This document shows, piece by piece, positions 8,946 through 18,004 of a DNA stretch of 64,000 bases. The number at the start of each line of letters is the position of its first letter. Within the stretch, counting starts at the first letter, position 1. Under the pieces are notes generated by a model that saw only the letters and a program-made list of their open reading frames with translations, was not told where the DNA came from and searched no databases. This DNA comes from Methylococcales bacterium. GTDB taxonomy: Bacteria; Pseudomonadota; Gammaproteobacteria; Methylococcales; Methylomonadaceae. Location of the stretch: contig JAUZSN010000002.1 of NCBI GenBank assembly GCA_030949405.1, positions 930,001 to 994,000 of the forward strand, in the 5' to 3' direction. A program made the translations under genes and the position numbers.

Positions 8946-9478
8946 AAGCAAGAGAGAATCGGCAAGGGTTGGTTTTAGTTCACACAGGTAAAGGCAAAGG
9001 AAAATCATCCAGTGCATTTGGCATGGTTTTTAGAGCGGCGGGTTGGGGGATGAAAGTTTGTGTGATTCAATTTATCAAAGGACAATGGCAAACAGGCGAA
9101 CAAAAAGCGGCTGAAAAATTTGAAAATATTGAATGGCATACTTTGGGTGACGGCTTTACGTGGGACACTAAAAACCCAGAACAAGACATTAAAACCAGTC
9201 GTGAAATATGGGAATTTGCTCAACAAAAAATTACCTCGGAAGAATTTGATTTCGTGTTACTTGATGAAATTAACTATTGTTGTGGTTATGATTGGATTTC
9301 AGGCGAAGAAATTGCAGAATTTATAAACGATAAAAAACCAGCATGGATGCACTTAGTGTTAACAGGTCGGAATGCCCCTGAAGAACTTATTAATATCGCT
9401 CATACAGTCACGGAAATGCAACCAATTAAACACGCCTTTAGTCAGGGAATAAAAGCCACTCAAGGTATCGAATTTTAA
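8942..9478 (+). CDS. cobO: Cob(I)yrinic acid a,c-diamide adenosyltransferase
   Basis: A 178-residue CobO/BtuR/CobA-type enzyme that transfers the adenosyl group of ATP to cobalt(I). The P-loop HTGKGKGKSSSAFG lies near the N-terminus, followed by FIKGQW and a Walker-B-like FDFVLLDEINYC. ATG at 8942 overlaps the cobB TGA as ATGA and is preceded by AGGATGG, a good ribosome-binding site; an ATG at 8933 is also in frame. It follows the cobB step directly in the pathway. Confidence 0.92.
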   Translation: MKARENRQGLVLVHTGKGKGKSSSAFGMVFRAAGWGMKVCVIQFIKGQWQTGEQKAAEKFENIEWHTLGDGFTWDTKNPEQDIKTSREIWEFAQQKITSEEFDFVLLDEINYCCGYDWISGEEIAEFINDKKPAWMHLVLTGRNAPEELINIAHTVTEMQPIKHAFSQGIKATQGIEF

Positions 9479-9588
9479 AGAGTACGATTCGATTAATGAC
9501 GCTTTGTTGCTTAAAAAATGATCGTTTTTCGACTTTATTTTTTTGTTTTTAACCGCATTATATTTTCTAGTCTAGGGTTTTAATTCTC

Positions 9589-9912
9589 ATGTATATGGCA
9601 ATGACACGTTTTCAGGTTTCATTAGGGCAAGAATTATTATTTGAATCGGCTTGGAAAAAGCGTAAAAGCTATTTGGGTTGTGTGAACGGTTATCGTGGAT
9701 TGTATTTATTGCGCGGTGAAACGGAAGAGGTGCATACCTTATACATTTCACATTTTATTTGGAACAGTAAAGACGATTTTGATCGTTGGACGCAATCGGA
9801 TTCTTTTGTTAAAGCCCATACGCAGTTTGGTGATATTAGTGCTTTATTTGCCAGTCAACCTGTTTTTGAAGGGCTTACTGTGGTTTTACAAGAAAAATCA
9901 GAGGGTAAATGA
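9589..9912 (+). CDS. ABM-domain protein, IsdG-like haem-degrading monooxygenase family
   Basis: A 107-residue single-domain protein of the antibiotic-biosynthesis-monooxygenase fold. The segment WNSKDDFDRWTQSDSFVKAH (W58 to H77) closely follows the IsdG/IsdI active-site helix, including W67 and the haem-ligand position H77. IsdG-type enzymes open haem to release iron. The catalytic Asn of IsdG (NR near the N-terminus) is here Thr (T6-R7), so true haem oxygenase activity is uncertain. Translation may begin at M1, M3 or M5. It is apparently transcribed alone, with a hairpin after its stop. Confidence 0.65.
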   Translation: MYMAMTRFQVSLGQELLFESAWKKRKSYLGCVNGYRGLYLLRGETEEVHTLYISHFIWNSKDDFDRWTQSDSFVKAHTQFGDISALFASQPVFEGLTVVLQEKSEGK

Positions 9913-9941
9913 CAGGGGATACGGGCGGCGCAGCCCCTGTC
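9911..9941. terminator. Hairpin between convergent genes
   Basis: GACAGGGG (9911-9918) pairs with CCCCTGTC (9934-9941), starting on the stop codon of the ABM gene. A T-rich stretch follows on the plus strand, so it may end transcription from the left. It lies just before the 3' end of the minus-strand DUF5765 gene. Confidence 0.55.
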
Positions 9942-9950
9942 GATTCATTT

Positions 9951-10700
9951 TTATTCGCGGGTTACAGCTTTGGGGTAAAAGGGCCATTTCTCAACATGCA
10001 AATGTTTCCTAATGGGGGTTTTAATCACCGAAACACATAAGGCAATTGAGAATAAGCACCATACGGCGGCGTATTCATTCGGGTCATCGGTTAGAAGGTC
10101 TGAAATTAAAGGGCCTATTAAATAATGAAAGCCCACAAATCGCCATGAGCCATAAATTAAAGGCATCACAAACGCGACTAAGATATAAACCAGTGCATGT
10201 AAGCCCCAGTTAAAATTAAATAACCATGCAACAGGTTCCGACATAATTCCATTGAGAGGCATTTGCCACGCGATATGCCAAGCACCTGAAACCGAACAGG
10301 TTTGCGTTCCACAAAACCCTTCAATGCCGATATTACATGAGCCTGCCCAATCAAAAGGAAACATTTTCACCAACATTGCGATTGATCCCATGGCCGCAAT
10401 GGTGTAAACTGTGGTGCTTATTTTCTTTTTAATCGGTTCGGGAACAAAGTACATGGCCACCATATTGACAAAAAAGGGCTGAAAGGCAATATGTAAATAC
10501 CCAAACAGGGTCAGTATTTGATTATTGGGGTTATCACATAAATCAATATAAACATACGTTGCCGCTTGCAATAGTTCCATTAAGGCAAAATAGGTTAATG
10601 GAATCCATAATTCTTTAGACTCTCCTTTGATCGCGACATAAAGAGCTGTTCCCAGCCCCGCAACGGCGAGAACCCCTGATGCTTCTCCACTCCAACACAT
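9951..10700 (-). CDS. DUF5765 family integral membrane protein
   Basis: A 249-residue polytopic membrane protein beginning MCWSGEASGVLAVAGLGTAL, which matches the start typical of DUF5765 proteins. About seven hydrophobic segments are visible, with a Cys-containing loop (SCNIGIEGFCGTQTCSV) between middle segments that could form extracytoplasmic disulfides. The function of the family is unknown. It is monocistronic, with the ~380-base gap upstream and a convergent neighbour downstream. Confidence 0.75.
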   Translation of the reverse strand: MCWSGEASGVLAVAGLGTALYVAIKGESKELWIPLTYFALMELLQAATYVYIDLCDNPNNQILTLFGYLHIAFQPFFVNMVAMYFVPEPIKKKISTTVYTIAAMGSIAMLVKMFPFDWAGSCNIGIEGFCGTQTCSVSGAWHIAWQMPLNGIMSEPVAWLFNFNWGLHALVYILVAFVMPLIYGSWRFVGFHYLIGPLISDLLTDDPNEYAAVWCLFSIALCVSVIKTPIRKHLHVEKWPFYPKAVTRE

Positions 10701-11080
10701 AAATTAATCTTCCTATTTTTATTATTTTTTATCGCCTTAAACATGGTTATGCTTAACGCGGTTATTTTTTAAGCAACGGATCTACATTAGATGACGCTGT
10801 TTAGATGTTCTGCGAGCTTATTGTATAATGACGATTATAATTGCACAATATTCGTCAACATTCCCCCTAATAGGCCCTGTTAATAATGGAGCTAACCTTG
10901 TGACAATGCGAGGTTGTTTCTTAATGATAAAGGGTTTAAATTAGCCCTTTCGATAGCTTTAGCTATTGGCGAGTTACGAAAATAGCTAAAGCTATTTTAC
11001 GCCGTCCTCTTTTTTAAGAATAAAGTGTAAACTATTTTTGAGCTAAGTGAAGGATGCCTCTATTTCTAAGTCATTTAATA
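10701..11080. other. Intergenic region with two hairpins
   Basis: No gene is seen. It holds a hairpin AAAGGGTTTAAATTAGCCCTTT ending about 10951 and a second inverted repeat, ATAGCTTTAGCTAT (10953-10966) against ATAGCTAAAGCTAT (10982-10995). It is downstream of neither neighbouring minus-strand gene's promoter side alone: it holds the lipoprotein 3' flank and the DUF5765 promoter region. Confidence 0.4.
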
Positions 11081-12166
11081 TTAACGAACAGGCAAGGTTA
11101 AAGTTGGTGCTGAATAGCTTGATTGTCCTGCTTGTAAATCAAATAATTGGGTTAATAACATGAAGGTTGATTTAGAGTTTAAATCACTGTCTTCAATATA
11201 AAACCAATGGTTACGATAGTTAACGGCAATAAAGGCATTGTCAGGGTAAAAATAGCTTACTTTTACTTTGAATGCGGAGCCTGCGGGTGTATTTGCCCAA
11301 TTAAAGTTTGAGCCTGATTTTGTTTTAGTTATGGTGACTAGGCCCTCTTCAATATGATCTTCAGGAATATCAATACCTTGTGATAAATAGAATAAAACAC
11401 TGGAAATTGAACGTGTCCGAATGGCCATTTTATCGGTATCGGTATTGATGAAATTATTGGTTAATTCGATATACACTTTCCCATTATCGGTGATGGTAAA
11501 ATTTAATAAGTTGGCAAGTCGGCTTAACATGTTTTTATTTGCGGTGTTTGTTTTAAACATCATCACCAATTTTTTATTATCAAACGCACTCGGTCCTATT
11601 TCGATACGACCTTTGTACTGAAATTCTTTAAATAAATCTAATAAGGCTTTAAATTTTTTGTATTCGGGTTCAATAGCAGGAGCTGGGCCTGATGCTCTTG
11701 GCGCATTTAAAATATTATTAATACGTTCAATACAGATGCCAAAAATACGTTTAATATCCCACCCTGATTGAGACATGACTAAGATTGATTCTAATGAAAT
11801 AGGGGATAAAATTCCTTTTAGAAAGTCTTCACCTTGTAACGGTTGGTATGAAATTGTAGGGGAATCACTGTAAGAAACGCCTAATTGTGGGCTGATTGAG
11901 TTACTTCCGAGTAGGTTCATTGACGCATTCACGCCGATGTTACCTGTAAAATTTAACGATGAAGTGACACTGCTAATGGTTAAGAAGTAGGATTCATCAC
12001 GATACTTTAAACGCACCAAATTAAGGAGCATTTGTTGGTTTAAGGTATTGATGATGGTTTGGTTGTAAGCGGGGTGTGTATTGGATAAGCCGCTTGGACC
12101 AAAGCTGGATTGGCAACCTGATAGTAATACTATTGAGGTTAAAAGTAGGATGAGATGTTTACGCAT
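11081..12166 (-). CDS. Hypothetical lipoprotein
   Basis: A 361-residue predicted lipoprotein: MRKHLILLLTSIVLLSGCQ is a signal peptide with lipobox LSGC, so Cys18 would be acylated. The mature part starts with NTHPAYNQTIINTLNQQMLLNLVRL, a conserved-looking helix, followed by a serine/asparagine-rich beta region. No enzymatic motif or named family was recognised. It stands alone on the minus strand beside the accessory patch at 12.3-14.5 kb. Confidence 0.7.
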   Translation of the reverse strand: MRKHLILLLTSIVLLSGCQSSFGPSGLSNTHPAYNQTIINTLNQQMLLNLVRLKYRDESYFLTISSVTSSLNFTGNIGVNASMNLLGSNSISPQLGVSYSDSPTISYQPLQGEDFLKGILSPISLESILVMSQSGWDIKRIFGICIERINNILNAPRASGPAPAIEPEYKKFKALLDLFKEFQYKGRIEIGPSAFDNKKLVMMFKTNTANKNMLSRLANLLNFTITDNGKVYIELTNNFINTDTDKMAIRTRSISSVLFYLSQGIDIPEDHIEEGLVTITKTKSGSNFNWANTPAGSAFKVKVSYFYPDNAFIAVNYRNHWFYIEDSDLNSKSTFMLLTQLFDLQAGQSSYSAPTLTLPVR

Positions 12167-12567
12167 AAATGTACCTATAATATTGTTTTTTTTAAGTAGT
12201 AAGTTTTTTGTTTATTAAGTTTAAGAGTTACCTCATTTAAATTTATTAAGATTTAGTTGTTATTTATTTGTATGTCTTAATATCCATATTTTTCTATTTT
12301 ATCGGGATAGGAAACAACGTGGAGTGGCGACGCATTTGAAGATTTAATAGCTAGGTAGGTCGGGTTAGCTTATTGAGCGTAGCGAGATAACGTAACCCGA
12401 CCTACATGGCTGTTTTTACTCATATTTAAGTAAAAAGTAGGGTTCTGTGAGTAAAAATAACTACCTACAAGTAAAAATCGCGTTCTATGAGTAAAAAAAT
12501 AATCAAGATAGCTTGTGTTTACTGGCTTATAGAAACATTCCCCTTCTTATCTTTTATAGGGGGTTAA
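12167..12567. other. Intergenic region with REP-like palindrome and a direct repeat
   Basis: No gene is seen. The stretch contains the palindromic element at 12355-12405 and two copies of a ~30-base direct repeat 41 bases apart (12428-12457 and 12469-12498), each with AAGTAAAAA at the left and GTTCTRTGAGTAAAAA at the right. These sit at the edge of the accessory patch. Confidence 0.45.
12355..12405. repeat. REP-like palindrome GTAGGTCGGGTTA...TAACCCGACCTAC
   Basis: Arms GTAGGTCGGGTTA (12355-12367) and TAACCCGACCTAC (12393-12405) are perfectly complementary, with a 25-base centre containing GAGCGTAGCGAG. This type of GTAGGTCGGGTTA palindrome is widespread in proteobacterial intergenic DNA. 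Confidence 0.7.
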
Positions 12568-12653
12568 ATAAACATCTTCTGAAGGAGTCCTTTTTTATAG
12601 TCTTTTGTACCGTTTAGTACTTTCACAGCCTCTGGAGTTTGGGTACGAGAAAT
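12568..12653 (-). pseudogene. Remnant of an hsdS 3' end
   Basis: Read on the minus strand, 12568-12617 encodes NGTKDYKKGLLQKMFI followed by a stop, nearly the same as the C-terminus of the intact hsdS (NGTKDYKKGLLQQMFV). At DNA level 12571-12617 matches 13224-13270 at about 40 of 47 positions. It is in the same frame as, and immediately after, the stop codon of the RepL-like gene. It has no start of its own, so it is a leftover of a second hsdS copy or of recombination. Confidence 0.65.
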
Positions 12654-12977
12654 TTATTTCTTGTCACGCAAGGCGCAAAATTTAGCATTCGCTTTTATAT
12701 GATCTTCAGCCGAACCATTCCAGACTTTTAACGGGTTAATCATATAAATATTGTTACTTTGACTTTTCCCGTTTTTAACAATTAATAGGTTTTCTTCAAA
12801 ATAGTTAAGTGTTCGCCCTAAATGCTGTCTAGTCATACCTAACTGTTTACATAATTGGGACTGAATCAAGGTAATTTTATTCCACCCCGTCATATTTCTA
12901 ACCAGATAATCCCAAAGTTTCATTTTTGCATTAGGTCGGGTAAATCCCAAGAGTGGGTTTTCAATTTCATTATTCAC
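12654..12977 (-). CDS. Small winged-helix protein resembling RepL-type replication proteins
   Basis: A 107-residue protein. KITLIQSQLCKQLGMTRQHLGRTLNYFEENLLIVKNG looks like a winged helix-turn-helix, and the following NNIYMINPLKVWNGS resembles the YMINPxxxWKG signature of RepL and related plasmid replication or maintenance proteins. It would bind DNA, probably at the GTTACA repeats just upstream. It lies between an intact hsdS and an hsdS 3' remnant, so it was probably brought in by recombination. A transcriptional regulator rather than a replication initiator is possible. Confidence 0.55.
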   Translation of the reverse strand: MNNEIENPLLGFTRPNAKMKLWDYLVRNMTGWNKITLIQSQLCKQLGMTRQHLGRTLNYFEENLLIVKNGKSQSNNIYMINPLKVWNGSAEDHIKANAKFCALRDKK

Positions 12978-13065
12978 AATATGAAAGCTCCTAAAAATAT
13001 ATTTGTTGTCATTTGCAATTTTAGTTACTCCAGCGAAAAAGTAATAAATTGCATTATAACCTTTA

Positions 13066-13167
13066 AAGTTACATATGTGTAACTTACTATGATGTTACAT
13101 GCTTATAACACTATAGGATGTTCATACATGTAACTTCTTAGAGTGTTACATGACTATTAAGTAACAA
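13066..13167. promoter_or_regulatory. Cluster of GTTACA/TGTAAC repeats (operator or iterons)
   Basis: A perfect dyad AAGTTACA-TATG-TGTAACTT (13066-13085) is followed by GTTACAT (13094-13100), ATGTAACTT (13128-13136), GTTACATG (13145-13152) and GTAACA (13161-13166). The array lies upstream of the RepL-like gene and just beyond the hsdS 3' end, where an autoregulated operator or replication iterons would be expected. Confidence 0.6.
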
Positions 13168-13216
13168 GCTGATTTTACTTGTATTTTCATACACCCCTTA
13201 GTATTACTATTTAAAG

Positions 13217-14482
13217 TTACACAAACATCTGTTGCAGTAATCCTTTTTTATAATCCTTTGTACCGTTTAGCTGTTCTTCAACTTGGTTTATTTTGTTATC
13301 TATTTCACTTAGAAAATTGGCGATTTTGGTTTGTTCTTCAAGGGATGGGAGTAAAAACTTAAATTTTTCAAATAAATTTTTTTTACTTATTCTTACTCTA
13401 CCTGAACCACTTGATAAACTTAAGAGTTTATTTTGACTTATTTCTACATTAATCAATGCCATAAAAAAATAGTTATTGAAATAAGAGTTTTCCCTTACCC
13501 AACAAACATCTACACTTGTAATAAAATCTCCATTGCATGGGAAAATACAACTATTTATATTTTTATCAACCATTCTATTTATAAGTAAATCACCTTTTTT
13601 TATTTGAGTTCCTTTTAATTCTTTAAACTTATCTTTAGATATAGTTTTTAAATTTTTATAAATATATTTTCCAACTCCTATACTTCCAAGCTGGACAATT
13701 TTATACATTCCCTTCTTGGAAATATCTTTTGATAAAATCCAGTCTCCATCACCATGAATTAAATTTTTGAAGTCCCCCAACTTCTTAACTTCCCAATCAG
13801 GGTAAGCATTGCCATTATCATCTTTAAATCTCAATTTTTGAGAAAAAAGCTGCTGCATAACCCCTTTTTTATAACATTCTAAAAGCTGTTTTTTCTTAGT
13901 TAGTAGCTCTATTTTTCGGTCAATTTGGGTTAAAAAATTCGCTATTTTTTGTTGTTCTCTCAGCAAAGGTGAGGCAATCAGCAATGATAAAACATCTGTT
14001 TTAGTGATATTTTTCATAGAAGCACTTGTTCCTGTTGCCCTTGAAGATAACAACGTTCTAAATTTTTTTGATGACATCAATTTTCCAAGCCAAAAAACTG
14101 AATAATCTGGGTTAATTTTTGCAGACCAAAGCCTATCAGGCAAAAATATATTAGGCATATCCTGATAAACAATAGCATTAGCACCAACTAATGCGGGAGT
14201 ATTCATTCGACTAATAATTATAGTATTTCCTTGTACTGGTTCTTTAAGTCGCTGAATTTCTATATTTTCTATAACAGCTTTATTTTCTTCAGTTTTAAAG
14301 ACATCAAAAGAAACACTACTTGTTTTCAATATACCTTTCTCATTTGACTTTGCTTTTCTATCAATAGAATTAACACTAACACCAGCATCAAGACTTTCAA
14401 TGAAACTACTTAACTTCCTAACCGCCCACTCCCCCGAAAACTCAGGAAACCGCAACACGGGTACTTCTCTATTCACCATCAT
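13217..14482 (-). CDS. hsdS: Orphan type I restriction-modification specificity subunit
   Basis: About 421 residues with the usual HsdS layout: a target-recognition domain (~1-170), a helical conserved region (REQQKIANFLTQIDRKIELL...KKGVMQQLF), a second recognition domain, and a matching C-terminal helical repeat (EEQTKIANFLSEIDNKINQ...KKGLLQQMF). HsdS sets the DNA sequence recognised by a type I methylase/restriction complex. No hsdM or hsdR is present in this window. ATG at 14482 comes one base after the apeB stop, so it may be transcribed from the apeB operon; ATG at 14494 would overlap apeB. A damaged duplicate of its 3' end is 650 bases downstream. Confidence 0.88.
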   Translation of the reverse strand: MMVNREVPVLRFPEFSGEWAVRKLSSFIESLDAGVSVNSIDRKAKSNEKGILKTSSVSFDVFKTEENKAVIENIEIQRLKEPVQGNTIIISRMNTPALVGANAIVYQDMPNIFLPDRLWSAKINPDYSVFWLGKLMSSKKFRTLLSSRATGTSASMKNITKTDVLSLLIASPLLREQQKIANFLTQIDRKIELLTKKKQLLECYKKGVMQQLFSQKLRFKDDNGNAYPDWEVKKLGDFKNLIHGDGDWILSKDISKKGMYKIVQLGSIGVGKYIYKNLKTISKDKFKELKGTQIKKGDLLINRMVDKNINSCIFPCNGDFITSVDVCWVRENSYFNNYFFMALINVEISQNKLLSLSSGSGRVRISKKNLFEKFKFLLPSLEEQTKIANFLSEIDNKINQVEEQLNGTKDYKKGLLQQMFV

Positions 14483-14483
14483 C

Positions 14484-15785
14484 TTAAGACACAAAAAAAT
14501 TCTGCAACACCTTAATCATAAAAAGATGATCCTCAACCCCCGCACTCTCACGAATACTGTGCATCGCCCACATCGGATTCCCCACATCCACCGATCGAAC
14601 CCCCAAATTAGCCGAACTCATCGGCCCCAGCGTACTCCCACAAGGAATATCCGAACGATGACTATAAAATTGATACGGCACACCCGCTTGCTGACAATGA
14701 TTAATAAAAATCGCCTCAGAAATACTCTCACTGGTATAACGATGATTCGCATTCACCTTAATTACCGGCCCTTGATTCACCATCACCTTATGATTAGGCT
14801 CATAAGCCGCAGAAAAATTAGGCTGATACGCATGAGCCATATCCACACTCATCATAAAACTCTGAGCTAACGCCCGTTGATAATCCTCCGTATCCTGCCC
14901 CAAACTAAAGGCAATACGCGCTAATGAATCACTCAAAAAACGCCCATCAGCGCCCTTATAACTTTCACTGCCAATTTCCTCATGATCGAAAAAAGCACAC
15001 ACTAAAGTAGCTTCAGGTTGATCGACTTCGTTATCTAATAACGCCGTGATTCCCGCATGACACGAGGTCAAATTATCTAACTGACTATTCGCATAAAACT
15101 CACTCTCCGCTCCCCAAAACGCGCCCTTTTGCGTATCATAAACACTCAACTCCCATGATAAAATTTGCTTCGCCTCTAAACCACTCGCCTGCTCTAATAA
15201 ATGATAAAAACGTTGTTCAGGTAACTGCTCATTCGCAGACGCTAACAATAACGGCAACTCGTTTTGCTTATGAAACGTTAACCCCTCCTCATTCACCTTT
15301 CTATTCATGTGAATAGCCAAATTGGGTAAGCGCAATAAGGGCTGTTTAAAATCAATGAGCCGCGTTGTAATCACCCCGTTATTATCTTTATAACTTAATC
15401 GCCCTGCTAAACTTAAATCACGATCACTAAAGGTAGCAAGAATCGGCCCGCCATAAACCTCAACACCCAAACGTAACAGCCCCGATTCATAATGCGCCGC
15501 TTTCGGCTTGACTCGAAGACTTGGGGAATCGGTATGCGCACCAATAATCTTATAACCCGTTGTCGATAACGGCTGATGACCAATGATAAACGCGATAATG
15601 GACGAATCATCACGCAGAATATAATAACGTCCATTTTTTTCTAATTGCCACGGCTCGGTTTCTTTCAATTCTTTAAAATTTTCGGCTAATAATCGTTTCT
15701 TAACCGAATGACCTGCGTGCCAAGGACTTGGACTTTCATCAATAAAAGTTAATAAATCAGAAACGTGTTGATGAGCCGTTTTCAT
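14484..15785 (-). CDS. apeB: M18 family aminopeptidase
   Basis: A 433-residue metallo-aminopeptidase of family M18. Visible landmarks are [13 protein letters not shown] (first zinc ligand), [18 protein letters not shown] (catalytic/metal Glu pair), and [11 protein letters not shown] with the HSIRESAG segment near the end. It would remove N-terminal, often acidic or neutral, residues from peptides in the cytoplasm. Its start overlaps the msrB stop by four bases (ATGA), so it is coupled to msrB. Full length and intact. Confidence 0.9.
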   Translation of the reverse strand: MKTAHQHVSDLLTFIDESPSPWHAGHSVKKRLLAENFKELKETEPWQLEKNGRYYILRDDSSIIAFIIGHQPLSTTGYKIIGAHTDSPSLRVKPKAAHYESGLLRLGVEVYGGPILATFSDRDLSLAGRLSYKDNNGVITTRLIDFKQPLLRLPNLAIHMNRKVNEEGLTFHKQNELPLLLASANEQLPEQRFYHLLEQASGLEAKQILSWELSVYDTQKGAFWGAESEFYANSQLDNLTSCHAGITALLDNEVDQPEATLVCAFFDHEEIGSESYKGADGRFLSDSLARIAFSLGQDTEDYQRALAQSFMMSVDMAHAYQPNFSAAYEPNHKVMVNQGPVIKVNANHRYTSESISEAIFINHCQQAGVPYQFYSHRSDIPCGSTLGPMSSANLGVRSVDVGNPMWAMHSIRESAGVEDHLFMIKVLQNFFVS

Positions 15786-16159
15786 AAGGCTTTAAACCGT
15801 AAGGCGGTAGAATTAATACAATAACGTAACCCCGTCGGTTGCGGACCATCCTCAAAAACATGACCTAAATGAGCCTCACAATGCTGACAAACCACTTCAA
15901 CACGACGCATTCCATGACGACTATCCACGATTTCATTAACATGGGCTTTAGCAATCACATCCCAAAAACTCGGCCAACCACTGCCTGAATCATATTTAGT
16001 ACTGGAATCAAACAAAGCTTGCTCACAACAAACACAGGCATAAACTCCCGTTTGTTTATTATTCAGATAGTCGCCTGAAAAAGCAGGCTCAGTCCCTTGA
16101 TTCCAACAGATATTAAATTGCTCAGGGGTTAATTTTTTTTGCCAATCATCTAACGTCAT
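15782..16159 (-). CDS. msrB: Peptide-methionine (R)-S-oxide reductase
   Basis: A 125-residue MsrB that reduces methionine-R-sulfoxide in proteins. It has two zinc-binding pairs, CVCC and CQHC, the GSGWPSFW motif, and the catalytic Cys in [11 protein letters not shown]. The frame is open further upstream, but ATG at 16159 is chosen because AAGGA lies just before it and the family starts at this point; it comes two bases after the hyi stop. It is the third gene of the glxR-hyi-msrB-apeB unit. Confidence 0.93.
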   Translation of the reverse strand: MTLDDWQKKLTPEQFNICWNQGTEPAFSGDYLNNKQTGVYACVCCEQALFDSSTKYDSGSGWPSFWDVIAKAHVNEIVDSRHGMRRVEVVCQHCEAHLGHVFEDGPQPTGLRYCINSTALRFKAL

Positions 16160-16161
16160 TA

Positions 16162-16950
16162 TTATTTTTCCTTGTATTTTGCAGGGGGATACCACCCTAA
16201 ACTTTCTTGTGTGGTTCCAATGGGATTATATTCAGCCCCTAACCAATGTTGATAAGTAGACTGCTCAATCGCGTCAAAAAGTTCTTTGAAATTAATTTCA
16301 CCCGTATCGGGTTGTCCTCGTTTCGGTGAATCGGCAAATTGAATATGACCCATATAAGGGGCGTAGGCACGAATCATTTCCGCACAGGTTTCCCCCATAC
16401 GGTGCATGTGATAAATATCATACTGCATCAACAAATCAGGATGGTTGATGGCAAGCTGTATCGCTCGCATTTGTGGGCTATTGTCAACGATAAAGTGAGG
16501 CATATCATAGCCATTAATCGCTTCAAAAACAGTATTCACCCCTAACGGTGAAAGTATGGATAACGTGTATTCAAGATTCTCTTTAAAGGTTTCTAAATAA
16601 AGTGATTTTTTCGTGTCATCAAAACAACGCCCCGCAAGCACATTAATCATCTCAGGTTTCAAAATTTTAGCATAGTGAGCCGCTTGTTTCACCGCCTGTT
16701 TAAAGTCATCTTTTTTTTCAGGAACAGCGGCTAATCCTTCACCGCCGAGCATTAAATCACCCGCATCGACATTAAATAAAACCAGTTTTAAATGATGCTG
16801 TTCGAGCTGCTGTTGAATCGCTTCCGCCGATAATTCATAAGGAAATTGAATCTCGACCGCCTCGAAACCACAGGTTTTAGCGGCTTCAAAGCGATCCATA
16901 AAACTCAGTTCGGTAAATAATAAACTTAAATTAGCACTAAATTTCAGCAT
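16162..16950 (-). CDS. hyi: Hydroxypyruvate isomerase family protein
   Basis: A 262-residue TIM-barrel protein of the Hyi/xylose-isomerase-like family. Hyi interconverts hydroxypyruvate and tartronate semialdehyde. Seen: N-terminal [49 protein letters not shown], and [18 protein letters not shown], typical of the family. It overlaps glxR by 14 bases, which encodes the reductase for the same intermediate, so the pair likely turns hydroxypyruvate into D-glycerate. Confidence 0.88.
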   Translation of the reverse strand: MLKFSANLSLLFTELSFMDRFEAAKTCGFEAVEIQFPYELSAEAIQQQLEQHHLKLVLFNVDAGDLMLGGEGLAAVPEKKDDFKQAVKQAAHYAKILKPEMINVLAGRCFDDTKKSLYLETFKENLEYTLSILSPLGVNTVFEAINGYDMPHFIVDNSPQMRAIQLAINHPDLLMQYDIYHMHRMGETCAEMIRAYAPYMGHIQFADSPKRGQPDTGEINFKELFDAIEQSTYQHWLGAEYNPIGTTQESLGWYPPAKYKEK

Positions 16951-17833
16951 TGTTTTCGGTAAATAATTTAATCAGTGTTGAGGGGTCCTGCTCTAAAAAT
17001 CCCTGTGAGCCATGTAGCTGCATCAGTTGTGCGGCCAGAGCTGACATTGGAATCGAATTTCCTTGCTGAGAGGAAATATCTACGGCCATTGTTAAGTCTT
17101 TTAATAAGGTTTTGACCCGCCATTTTACAGGTTCAAATTTTTCAGCAACCATTTCAGGAGCCACTCTTTGCAAGGGGATAGAATCCGCAAAGCCCCCCGC
17201 TAAAGCGAGAGGTATTTTTGCGGCATCAACGCCTGCTTTTTTCGCCAAGGCAATCATTTCAGCAATCACCAAGACATTGCAACTGACAATCATTTGATTG
17301 CAAATTTTAGTGATTTGTCCCGTTCCCAGTTCACCCATGTGGGTTAATTGTTGATATAACGGTTTTAACACCGCACGGGCAATCGCAATATCCTCTTCAC
17401 GTCCCCCCGCCATAATCGCTAATGTGCCTTGTTCTGCACCGATGGTTCCCCCCGAAACAGGCGCATCGACCCAAGAAATAGCACATTTTTTCTGTAATTT
17501 TAAGGCTAATTCACGCGTGGTTTCAGGATGAATACTGGATAAATCAATAATTAATTTATGGGAAGCCGTGCTGTTTAAAATACCGTGTTCGATAACCTCA
17601 CGCACAGCTTGATTATCGGCAAGACATAAAATAATTACCTCCGAAGCCTGAACTAAGTCAGTAATGGAGTCACAAGCAACCGCGCCTTGATCGGTTACTG
17701 CGGTAAGCTTTTCAACGCTACGATTCCAAACATTAACTTGAAACCCCGCTTGTAATAACCGTAAGGTTAAGGGTTTCCCCATTAAACCAATACCGATAAA
17801 TCCAAGGCGTTTTTGTTCATTGAGTTGGGTCAT
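16937..17833 (-). CDS. glxR: 2-hydroxy-3-oxopropionate (tartronate semialdehyde) reductase
   Basis: A 298-residue member of the beta-hydroxyacid dehydrogenase family. The dinucleotide-binding site is GFIGIGLMGKPLTLRLLQAG at the N-terminus, followed by the substrate-binding DAPVSGGTIGAEQGTLAIMAGG and a catalytic-lysine helix GQITKICNQMIV. It reduces tartronate semialdehyde to glycerate with NAD(P)H. The overlap with hyi supports this over 3-hydroxyisobutyrate dehydrogenase. It is the first gene of the minus-strand unit. Confidence 0.85.
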   Translation of the reverse strand: MTQLNEQKRLGFIGIGLMGKPLTLRLLQAGFQVNVWNRSVEKLTAVTDQGAVACDSITDLVQASEVIILCLADNQAVREVIEHGILNSTASHKLIIDLSSIHPETTRELALKLQKKCAISWVDAPVSGGTIGAEQGTLAIMAGGREEDIAIARAVLKPLYQQLTHMGELGTGQITKICNQMIVSCNVLVIAEMIALAKKAGVDAAKIPLALAGGFADSIPLQRVAPEMVAEKFEPVKWRVKTLLKDLTMAVDISSQQGNSIPMSALAAQLMQLHGSQGFLEQDPSTLIKLFTENNAEI

Positions 17834-17875
17834 AATAAGTAATCTAAGGAATAAAGTTTAAATAACAGGGGATCT

Positions 17876-17957
17876 GGAGTGAAAAAAACCGTTTTTTCAC
17901 ATTTTTATATAAAAGCGGAGTCCAACATAAGCCGAGACAACGTGAGGTTAAGCCTTA
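17876..17957. repeat. Hairpin and degenerate piece of the short inverted-repeat element
   Basis: GGAGTGAAAAAAAC starts a hairpin with arms GTGAAAAAA (17879-17887) and TTTTTTCAC (17892-17900), like the one at 7513. Then GAGACAACGTGAGGTTAAGCC (17934 onward) matches the inner part of element copy A (GACAAGTTGAGGTTAAGCC). The region lies between the CAP gene and glxR, and the hairpin could also serve as the CAP gene terminator. Confidence 0.4.
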
Positions 17958-18004
17958 AATGGGGAGTCGTTATTTGGCTATTGACACTTTTTGAGTAACA
18001 TCAA

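Noticed and set aside
14400-14870. 156-codon plus-strand open frame
   Set aside because: It is antisense to apeB and hsdS, with low-complexity composition (His/Arg/Thr-rich) typical of a shadow frame.
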